Assembly: GCA_945903465.1 (NCBI GenBank)
Contig: CAMDOF010000054.1
Span: 1 to 42,869, forward strand
DNA: 42,869 nt
From: Opitutus sp. GAS368
Lineage (GTDB): Bacteria > Verrucomicrobiota > Verrucomicrobiia > Opitutales > Opitutaceae
Reading direction: 5' to 3'
A program made the position numbers and the translations under genes. How positions within the stretch are numbered: the stretch's first letter is position 1; every line of letters starts with the position of its first letter. This document shows positions 33,623-40,421 of this stretch, piece by piece. The notes below the pieces were generated by a model, which was given only the letters and a program-made list of their open reading frames with translations, ran no database searches and was not told the origin of the DNA.

Positions 33623-33738
33623 GCCACCTCGCCTCGCTCGCGCCACCTCGCTTCGCTCGCGCCACCTCGCTGCTCATCGCGCCACCTCGCCTCGCTCACG
33701 CCACCTCGCCTCGCTCGCGCCACCTCGCCTCGCTCACG
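33623..33738 (+). repeat. Tandem array of about six 19-20-bp units
   Basis: The unit is close to GCCACCTCGCCTCGCTCGC, with single-base variants and one 20-bp copy. It fills most of the 181-bp gap between DUF1295 and methyltransferase II and is C-rich on the transcript strand. There are no unique spacers, so it is not a CRISPR array. Confidence 0.92.
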
Positions 33739-33761
33739 CCGCCTTTCAACTCGAATTTCTC

Positions 33762-34769
33762 ATGATCGATTTTCTTTTAAAAAAGGGCCTTCTACCCGAT
33801 GCCCTCATTCGCTTCGGGATCCGGCGCCTGCTGGCCCAGCGCCTCCGCGAGGAAAGCACTCGCCACGATCGCACCCGCTACGTCGCCGATCTCAAGACGC
33901 GGCCCATCGCCGAAGACACCCGCGCCGCCAACGAACAACACTACGAAGTCCCAGCTGCTTTCTATCAGTTCTGCCTCGGCCACCGCCTGAAATACTCCGG
34001 CTGCCTCTACCCGACCGGCCATGAATCCCTCAACCAAGCCGAGGATCACATGCTCGCGCTCTACGTCGCCCGCGCCCGCCTCAACGACGGTCAGAACATC
34101 CTCGAGCTCGGCTGCGGCTGGGGCTCACTTTCGCTTTACCTCGCCGAGAAATTCCCGCTCGCGCACATCACCGGCGTCTCCAATTCAAGCACCCAGCGCG
34201 AGTTCATCGATCACGAAGCCCGCCGCCGCGGTATCCATAATCTCACGATCATCACCCACGACATGAATACGTTCGATACCGCGCCGAACCAATTCGACCG
34301 CGTCGTCTCCATCGAGATGTTCGAGCATATGAAAAACTACCAGCGCCTCCTCTCCCAGGTCGCCCGCTGGTTAAAGCCCGAGGGACTCCTCTTCGTCCAC
34401 ATCTTCACCCATGCCCGCTGGTCTTACCACTTTGTCGCCCGCGACGCATCCGACTGGATGTCTCGCTACTTCTTCACCGGCGGCCAGATGCCCGCCCACG
34501 ATCTCCTGCCCCAGTTTCAAGACGACCTACGCTTAGTCACTGATTGGAAGGTCAACGGCACCCACTACCAAAGCACCGCCGAGCACTGGCTTGAAAACAT
34601 GGACGCCCATCGCACTGAAATCATGCCCATCTTCACTGCAGCCTACGGAGCTCAAGCCGCCACCTGGTGGTATTACTGGCGCGTCTTTTATATGAGCTGC
34701 GCGGAACTCTGGGGCTACCACGACGGCGAGGAGTGGCTCGTCAGCCATTACTTATTTCGGAAACCGTGA
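33762..34769 (+). CDS. CFA-synthase superfamily methyltransferase II (coclaurine N-methyltransferase-like)
   Basis: A 335-aa protein; the ATG giving MIDFLLKKGLLP is chosen because the ORF upstream runs through the tandem repeat. The SAM motif is ILELGCGWGSLSLYLA (113-128), the post-motif TGVSNSSTQREFI (137-149), and the catalytic-type motif IEMFEHMKNYQRLL is at 184-197 with E185, E188 and H189. It resembles plant (S)-coclaurine N-methyltransferases from QAEDHMLALYVARARLNDGQ through FVHIFTHARWSYHF, DWMSRYFFTGGQMP, NGTHYQSTAEHWLENMDAH to GEEWLVSHYLFRKP, i.e. nearly the whole length. In the plant enzymes the EMFEHM acids and histidine handle the amine. The N-terminus lacks the large lipid-binding domain of methyltransferase I. 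Substrate unknown: an amine-bearing lipid head group or an acyl chain are both possible. Confidence 0.88.
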   Translation: MIDFLLKKGLLPDALIRFGIRRLLAQRLREESTRHDRTRYVADLKTRPIAEDTRAANEQHYEVPAAFYQFCLGHRLKYSGCLYPTGHESLNQAEDHMLALYVARARLNDGQNILELGCGWGSLSLYLAEKFPLAHITGVSNSSTQREFIDHEARRRGIHNLTIITHDMNTFDTAPNQFDRVVSIEMFEHMKNYQRLLSQVARWLKPEGLLFVHIFTHARWSYHFVARDASDWMSRYFFTGGQMPAHDLLPQFQDDLRLVTDWKVNGTHYQSTAEHWLENMDAHRTEIMPIFTAAYGAQAATWWYYWRVFYMSCAELWGYHDGEEWLVSHYLFRKP

Positions 34770-34853
34770 CCGGCCAGCCCCCATAAAAAATAACCGCAAC
34801 ACTCACCGCGCGCCGTGAGCTACCCGCGCCCTCGTGCTCTAGGCTCCGCGCCC

Positions 34854-35026
34854 ACCACGCCCGCGCCACACCCGCGCCACGCGCGCGCCACGCCCGTGCC
34901 ACGCCCGTGCCATACCCGTGCCATACCCGCGCCATACCCGAGCCACGCCCGCGCCATACCCGCGCCACGCCGTGCCATACCCGAGCCACGCCCGTGCCAC
35001 GCCCGCGCCACATCCGCGCCACGTGG
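34854..35026 (+). repeat. Tandem array of about fifteen 11-bp units
   Basis: The unit is GCCAYRCCCGN (GCCACGCCCGT, GCCATACCCGC and similar), nearly continuous between methyltransferase II and the TPR gene, with one 10-bp copy near 34968. Eleven is not a multiple of three. The variants alternate in a mosaic order, as expected from slippage or unequal crossing-over. Confidence 0.93.
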
Positions 35027-35108
35027 CGCTCTTGCCACTCGCACCTTGAGCTCCGCTTCCCTCCGCTATCCGTCCTCGCCACGCGGCCCGCTCATCGCGC
35101 GCACCATC

Positions 35109-35927
35109 ATGCTCTCCTCGACCGCGACCTTCACCCGCGTTGCCTCCATGCTTCGCGGCGCACTGATCGCACTCGTCATCACCTGCGGATTTTTCAGCAA
35201 CCATCGCCCCCTCGCCGCCGCCACTGAGTCAGTCGTGAGCGCCGCCTTAGCGGCCGAGGCCAGTCTCCAGACCCAGCGCGCACTCGAACTTTTTCTGACT
35301 GCGGAAAAAACTCAGCCGAACGATCCTTTCATTCTCCGCAAAATCGCGCGGCAGTACTCGGACCTCGACGTCGAACTGAAAACAACCGCTGAAAAAAAAG
35401 CCGCCATCGAACGCGCTCTCGACTACGCCCAACGCGCCACCGCCGTGGAGCCCCATCACGCCGAGAACGTCCTCTCCGTCGCCATCTGCTACGGGAAGCT
35501 CGCCTTTTTCGCCAACCCGAGCCGCAAAGTCGAATACTCACGACTCGTCCGCGACCATACCCTCCGCGCCCTTGCCCTCGATCCCGACTACGCGTGGGCT
35601 CATCATCTTTTAGGGCGCTGGCATTACGAAGTCAGTACGCTCGGCGCCACCGCGCGGGTCTTCGTCAAACTTTTCTACGGTGGTCTGCCCGCGGCCTCCA
35701 CCGCTGAGGCGGTGGACCACTTGCGCCGGGCCGTCGACCTGGAACCTACCCAGCTCCAGCATCACCTCGAGCTGGGCTTCGCCCTCGCCGCCCACGGCCT
35801 CCCCTCCCAAGCCCGCATCGCTTTTACCGCGGGGCTCGCCTTGCCGTCCCGCGAAAAACACGACGAAACCGCCATGGCCCGCGCCCGTGCCGCCCTCGCA
35901 AAAATCACCGACGACCCGCGTCCCTGA
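35109..35927 (+). CDS. Exported RMDN-like tetratricopeptide-repeat protein
   Basis: A 272-aa protein from the ATG giving MLSSTATFTRVASMLRGAL; a second ATG at 35148 is also plausible. A hydrophobic segment (RGALIALVITCGFFS) acts as signal peptide or anchor. The rest is helical repeats. The run HHLLGRWHYEVSTLGATARVFVKLFYGGLPAASTAEAVDHLRRAVDLEP (read in parts at about 160-205) matches bacterial relatives of the eukaryotic regulator-of-microtubule-dynamics (RMDN/PTPIP51) TPR proteins, recognised by the GRW-Y and LYGGLPxAS-like pattern. The TPR domain of human PTPIP51 binds phospholipid, which makes its position at the end of a lipid-modification locus suggestive. It probably faces the periplasm. 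An open frame continues upstream through the 11-bp array to a GTG at 34815, but that part is unlikely to be coding. Confidence 0.83.
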   Translation: MLSSTATFTRVASMLRGALIALVITCGFFSNHRPLAAATESVVSAALAAEASLQTQRALELFLTAEKTQPNDPFILRKIARQYSDLDVELKTTAEKKAAIERALDYAQRATAVEPHHAENVLSVAICYGKLAFFANPSRKVEYSRLVRDHTLRALALDPDYAWAHHLLGRWHYEVSTLGATARVFVKLFYGGLPAASTAEAVDHLRRAVDLEPTQLQHHLELGFALAAHGLPSQARIAFTAGLALPSREKHDETAMARARAALAKITDDPRP

Positions 35928-36055
35928 TCGCGACCGGGCGCGGCTGGCCCGCCGCGAATTCCGCACTCGGCTCGGCCCAGCGCCATCCCCCTCCCCCCGC
36001 CAATCGTTTATCGCTGCACCACTCGCACCCACCCGCTCACCCGCGGCTACTCGAT

Positions 36056-36907
36056 TTAAATACGATAAAATTTTTCCGCATTACGCACAAAAAAACGATG
36101 CCGCTCCTCGGCGGTACACCCGCTCAACGCCACCTCCAGCGTCGCCACCCACCGCGGATAATCCGTCGCCTGCGTACTCACCGGCCAATCGCCACCAAAC
36201 ATCACGCGGTCCCAGCCAAAGCATGCGACCACGTGCTCGATGTACGGCTGCAAATCCGCCGCCGTCCACGTCACAAAATCTGCCTCCGTCACCAACCCGC
36301 TGATTTTACATTCCACATTAGGCAATACCGCCAGCGCCCGCAATTCCGCCCGCCACGGATCCAACGCACCCCGCTTGATGTCCGGCTTGCCTATGTGATC
36401 GAGCACGAAACGCACCTCAGGACACTGCCGCACCAACGCGGTGGCATTCGCCAGTTGCCGATGAAAAATACACAGATCGAAACTCCAACCGTGCGCCGCT
36501 AATCGCCGCACCCCGCGGACAAAATCCGGGCGCAGACAAAACGCATCGTCCGCTTCCGACTGCAGCAAACGCCGGACGCCCTTGACGAGCGGATTACCCG
36601 CCAAACGCTCGAGATCCGCCGCCACGCCGTCACCGCGCTCGACCGGCGCCTGCGCCACGATGCCGCGCAGCCGCGGATCCGTGCTCGCGAGTTCCGCCAC
36701 CCACGCGGCTTCTTCGTACGACTGGAGCGGATCACATTCACACTGTACAAAAACCATTTTGGCCACCGCCACCGCGCCGCACGCCCGCCGATAATCATCG
36801 AGCCCATGGTCGCGATTTAACGCCGCGACACTCTCCAACCAAGCGTACCGCAGGCGCTGGCGGTCCCAAAGATGAAGATGGGTATCAACGATCGGAAAGT
36901 GCGGCAT
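36056..36907 (-). CDS. Amidohydrolase family protein (sugar-lactonase/fuconolactonase-like)
   Basis: A 283-aa TIM-barrel hydrolase of the amidohydrolase_2 family. The start MPHFPIVDTHLHLWD provides the first-strand HxH metal ligands (H10 and H12). Other visible features are KMVFVQCECDP, FCLRPDFVRGVRRL, RFVLDHIGKPDIKRG with the strand-6 H/D region, and DRVMFGGDWPVS near the end with the conserved GGDWP acid of L-fucono- and L-rhamnono-lactonases. It likely opens the lactone of a sugar acid, or a related ester, in the cytoplasm. No sugar dehydrogenase lies immediately beside it. The ORF extends 40 codons upstream, but that part has no family resemblance. Confidence 0.88.
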   Translation of the reverse strand: MPHFPIVDTHLHLWDRQRLRYAWLESVAALNRDHGLDDYRRACGAVAVAKMVFVQCECDPLQSYEEAAWVAELASTDPRLRGIVAQAPVERGDGVAADLERLAGNPLVKGVRRLLQSEADDAFCLRPDFVRGVRRLAAHGWSFDLCIFHRQLANATALVRQCPEVRFVLDHIGKPDIKRGALDPWRAELRALAVLPNVECKISGLVTEADFVTWTAADLQPYIEHVVACFGWDRVMFGGDWPVSTQATDYPRWVATLEVALSGCTAEERHRFFVRNAEKFYRI

Positions 36908-37403
36908 AGGTCGAAAAGTTTCCCAGAATTTACTGCGCAAAATCACCTCAACGCAAAGACGATTCGCGGCCTCCCGTCCCCGCACCCCCCAGAGGCCGCC
37001 CCTACTGGCCGGCTCAGGGATCGCCAACTGGAAACCGCGAGCGCATCAGTCGCTGGGTGGCTCCCGCCAACCCCTTCGGCCGCGAACGGAGCGCGCAGCT
37101 GCCTCGCAGAGCGCCGGGGATTTCCTCGGATGGACGGGTTTACTGACTACTGGCTGGGCTGGCCGGAAACTCAATTGACCGACACCCGACCCACGAGAGT
37201 CGACGGAGCATACGGCGCGAGCGCCCCGCGGTGAAAACTCTACTTCCCGATTTCCCCCATCGGCGAAAAGTACAACCAAACGCTGAAAATCTTCCGACGG
37301 CCGCCCGCCACGGGCTTCTGCTGCAGCGACGACCCCACCAGACTTAAAATGCCGGGGGCCCGGCCTCGCCTCCGGCGAACTCAGCGCGGCGGCAAAACCA
37401 CCG
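36908..37403. other. Intergenic region between amidohydrolase and GH32 genes
   Basis: This 496-bp stretch has no ORF with convincing coding character. It must contain the amidohydrolase promoter on the minus strand and the end of the GH32 transcript. One GC hairpin near 37350 is the only structure I see. Confidence 0.4.
37346..37364 (-). terminator. Probable terminator of the first GH32 gene
   Basis: On the minus strand GCCGGG-CC-CCCGGC is followed by ATTTTAAG, about 40 bp after the stop codon. The loop is very tight and the T-run short. Confidence 0.4.
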
Positions 37404-40157
37404 CTACTTCAGCGCACTGAGCTTTAGATCCTTCACCATAAATTTGGCGCCATCGAAGCCGCCGCCATTGAGGTAAAACGGGCCCATCGGACGGGCAAAG
37501 GAGGCATCAGTGGCGCTGATCGTTTCGCCATCGATGGTGACGGTGAAATGGGGACCATCATGAATGCAGGTGATATCGTGCCACTCCGCGTGCAATTTCT
37601 TCAGCTCGCCTTTCGCGAGGGTGGCGGCGGAGGCGTCCTTCGACTTCGGGCGTACGACGGCAAATTGGCCGTTGGCAGGGGTGAACGTAAAATCCATCGC
37701 GTGGGCGTTGGCATCAGCCGGCCAGGTGACGAACAGAAATTTCTGCAGGGGCTGCACAAACTTCATTTTCCACTCCAGCTTCATACGATCGAAGGGCACG
37801 AGCCCCTTGATCGTGGCGAGGTGCTTCTCGGCGGGCACTTGCTCGCCGATCATCGCGCCCTCGCCGAATGTCCAGGCGCCATGATGAAACTCCAGGCCTT
37901 CCGTCAACGGCGGCGCCTTGCCGTCTTCGAACAACACCAGCTTCTCGACCGGTTCCGGCCAGATAGACTTGAGGAGGAAAATTTTTAGCGCGCGAACGCG
38001 GACGTCGCCGTCAGCTTTGAGCCTAGTTTCGGTGGACGCAAATTCCCCGGCCGCGCGTTTCCGCACTTCGTAGGACAGACCGCCGTCAGCGTAGACTTCG
38101 TTGAACGTGCGATCCGTGAAGACGCGGGCGACGCGGCCGTTGAAGCTGGCGTCGAGGCCGTTGATCCTAAGCTCCCTCGGTCCCGAATCGGCGAACTCGA
38201 TCTCCACTTCGCTCAACTCCCCCTGGCATTTCTGCAGCAGGACGTTGAACTGCGCGAGCGTCAGATCTTTTCCCTCGGCGATTACACCACCGCGCAGTTT
38301 TTCAGTCTCCTTCACCGGTGAAAAAAACACCCGCATGCCTTCGCCGTTTTCGCGGAGCGTCAGCTCGTGCGGCAGGGTGAAGGCCTGGTTGACGATCTGA
38401 TCCGGAAACTGCTTCTCGTAGCTATCGGTGCGCACCCAGCCGATTTGGATCCGGCGACCATCGGGCACATCGCTGAACGTCTGCGCGGCATAGAAAACGC
38501 CGTGCGGCGTGCCGTGCGGACCGGATTCCCGGTGGAACGTCCTGCCGTCGAAGCGGCCGACGAAATAACGGTTCTGCGCGGCCAGCAGAATCCAGCGCGT
38601 TTGACCGGGCCGCCCGATGACGGGCAATTCGAACAACTCGGGACACTCGAACACCGCGGCACGATCGGGATCGGTAAACGCCCCCGTGCGGGTCCACTGC
38701 CGGAGGTTCTTCGATTCCCAGAACGCAAGGCTCCGTGTCTGAAATTTTTCCATGCCTTTGGTCGGCGGCGTGGCGTCTGTCTCGGCGCAAGGCGTCTCAT
38801 CGTAAATCACCATGACCCATTTCTGCTCGGGCTGATACCAGATGACTTTCGGATCGCGGCCCTTGTGTTTTACGACGGGGTTCTCCGGCAACTCGGTGAA
38901 GGTCAGGCCGCCGTCCTGGCTGTACGCGAGACACTCACCGCGGCCGGTGCTGGTGAAGGCGATGAACAACGTGTTTTTGCCGAAGCCGGCCGAGTTGTTG
39001 AAGTCCACAAAACCACCGCCGGAGAACGCCATGTCCTTGGTCGTTTTTTGGGAAAGAGCGATGGACGTTTCGGCCCAGTGGATGAGGTCCGTGCTCTCAA
39101 AATGCCCCCAGTGCATGTTGCCCCAGAATATCCCGAAGGGGTTGTGCTGATAATAGAGGTGATATTTCCCGTTGTGAAAAACCATCCCGTTGGGGTCGTT
39201 GTTCCAGCCGCGGCGAGAGGAGACGTGAAACTGATTGCGGTAGGGTTGCGCGTAGTCGGACGCCGCCAGCGCATCCCCGGCTGCACCGATCTTGATGCGC
39301 TCTAGCGCGGCGCGGCAGGATTCGGGGCCACGGCCATCGACCGCTGGAGCAATCTTGATCGACTTTCCCTTCAATCCGAAGTGCTCCAGCGGATAGGCGG
39401 CCAACCAGAACGCGTCATTGCCGCGCGGCAGCGAAGCCGTGAAATTCTGCACCAACCGATCGCCGTCGTAAATACCGAGCAGAACCACATCGGCCCCTCT
39501 GGCATAGTTTGCGATCGGGACGACGAGGTGAGTGCCGCTTACGGTCAGTGTCTTCGCCATGGCCACCAGCGCCGGTGCGGACACACCTGCGGGAGCCGTG
39601 TTGGTGTCAGACTGCACGATCTGATCCACGTTGATGTGTCCCCAGCCGCCGGTGCGTTGATCGATGATCGCGAGCGTCGCCCGGCGGCCGGCGAACTCGG
39701 CAACGTCCCACGCCGCGGGCGCGAGCGCCTCGCTGCCACCGGGTTGCGAGTTGTTGCCGGTCGCGGTGCGCACGACGTGGCCGTCGACGAGCAGGTTCAT
39801 GCACGTCTCGTTGCCCCAGCCGCCACCGCCGATGAGAAAAGTGATGAACCTTCGCTCGACCGTGAATGCGGGCGATGTGAGTTTACCGGTCGACTTGTCG
39901 CCACCATGGAAGGAGTTCACCAACCCCTTGCCAGCGAAACCAGCCACCTTCATCTGGCTGGGCAGCGTGCCTCGCGCCGGCCCCTTCCCGAAGGCTTCAC
40001 CCTCAACTTGCCAGTCGCCGTGGGTCTCGCCCTCGAAGTCGGCGACAACGATGTCGGGGCGCTTGGGTGGCTGCGCGAGCAGGACGGAGGCGGTGGCGAG
40101 CGCTAACGTCCGCGCCAGGAAACGGGATACACGGGAAAGGGGATTGAATGGGTTCAT
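37404..40157 (-). CDS. Secreted GH32 beta-fructosidase (levanase/inulinase-like), multi-domain
   Basis: A 917-aa exported enzyme with signal peptide SRFLARTLALATASVLLAQ. Residues 34-185 form a beta-sandwich module (VVADFEGETHGDWQVEGEAFGKGPA, NLLVDGHVVRTATG) often attached to Verrucomicrobiota and Planctomycetota GH32 enzymes. A short linker domain follows (190-295). The five-bladed propeller starts about 308: nucleophile D321 in WNNDPNG, transition-state D435 in GRDPK (434-438), and acid/base E508-region motif FECPELFELP (E504-C505). A C-terminal beta-sandwich (about 565-735) follows, and a last LamG-like module runs from about 745 to 917 (WGEGAMIGEQVPAEKHLATIKG...FMVKDLKLSALK). It should release fructose from fructans or sucrose-type ends in the periplasm or outside. 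Its neighbour upstream is a second GH32 gene. Confidence 0.93.
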   Translation of the reverse strand: MNPFNPLSRVSRFLARTLALATASVLLAQPPKRPDIVVADFEGETHGDWQVEGEAFGKGPARGTLPSQMKVAGFAGKGLVNSFHGGDKSTGKLTSPAFTVERRFITFLIGGGGWGNETCMNLLVDGHVVRTATGNNSQPGGSEALAPAAWDVAEFAGRRATLAIIDQRTGGWGHINVDQIVQSDTNTAPAGVSAPALVAMAKTLTVSGTHLVVPIANYARGADVVLLGIYDGDRLVQNFTASLPRGNDAFWLAAYPLEHFGLKGKSIKIAPAVDGRGPESCRAALERIKIGAAGDALAASDYAQPYRNQFHVSSRRGWNNDPNGMVFHNGKYHLYYQHNPFGIFWGNMHWGHFESTDLIHWAETSIALSQKTTKDMAFSGGGFVDFNNSAGFGKNTLFIAFTSTGRGECLAYSQDGGLTFTELPENPVVKHKGRDPKVIWYQPEQKWVMVIYDETPCAETDATPPTKGMEKFQTRSLAFWESKNLRQWTRTGAFTDPDRAAVFECPELFELPVIGRPGQTRWILLAAQNRYFVGRFDGRTFHRESGPHGTPHGVFYAAQTFSDVPDGRRIQIGWVRTDSYEKQFPDQIVNQAFTLPHELTLRENGEGMRVFFSPVKETEKLRGGVIAEGKDLTLAQFNVLLQKCQGELSEVEIEFADSGPRELRINGLDASFNGRVARVFTDRTFNEVYADGGLSYEVRKRAAGEFASTETRLKADGDVRVRALKIFLLKSIWPEPVEKLVLFEDGKAPPLTEGLEFHHGAWTFGEGAMIGEQVPAEKHLATIKGLVPFDRMKLEWKMKFVQPLQKFLFVTWPADANAHAMDFTFTPANGQFAVVRPKSKDASAATLAKGELKKLHAEWHDITCIHDGPHFTVTIDGETISATDASFARPMGPFYLNGGGFDGAKFMVKDLKLSALK

Positions 40158-40236
40158 GGTCGTTTTGATCTAGAAAGACTGCTGCGCGTTTGGCGCGATG
40201 AAGCGTTCGGACTCCGTTATTTTCCGGCCCAGGATT

Positions 40237-40421
40237 TCATTTGACCAAGGTCACTTTCACAAAGAACGCGCTGCAGAGAATCTCACCATCTTTATCCAGG
40301 AAGTCGGCGGCCAGCTTGGTTTTGCCAGCAGTCAGATCGACCGTGAACGTCGCGGACTTCACCATGGCGCAAAGCCAGGTGCCTATCCCGTTGACGGTGG
40401 TGTTCGTCCGCATGGGTCTTT
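40237..40421 (-). pseudogene. Scrap of a sulfatase-like C-terminus
   Basis: About 60 codons on the minus strand end in SATFTVDLTAGKTKLAADFLD and KDGEILCSAFFVKVTLVK. This resembles the extreme C-terminus of bacterial arylsulfatases (FxVxLxAGxTxLxxxFxDxxGxxLCxAYYVxV). The rest of such a gene is absent; the frame runs into the end of the second GH32 gene. It is therefore probably a leftover of a deleted gene between the two GH32 genes. The family call is tentative, because the segment is short and the motif generic. Confidence 0.35.

Noticed and set aside
33623..33738. Possible CRISPR array or protein-binding iterons of an origin
   Set aside because: Units abut without spacers, there is no replication gene and no AT-rich region; it is a simple minisatellite.
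34854..35026. Possible CRISPR array
   Set aside because: The unit is 11 bp and repeats head to tail with no unique spacers; no cas genes nearby.
34815..35108. N-terminal extension of the TPR protein through the 11-bp array
   Set aside because: The extension is pure repeat translation, precedes a good signal peptide and would bury it; an internal ATG is more plausible.
38367..39305. 312-aa plus-strand ORF
   Set aside because: Antisense to the GH32 catalytic domain, whose motifs are intact.
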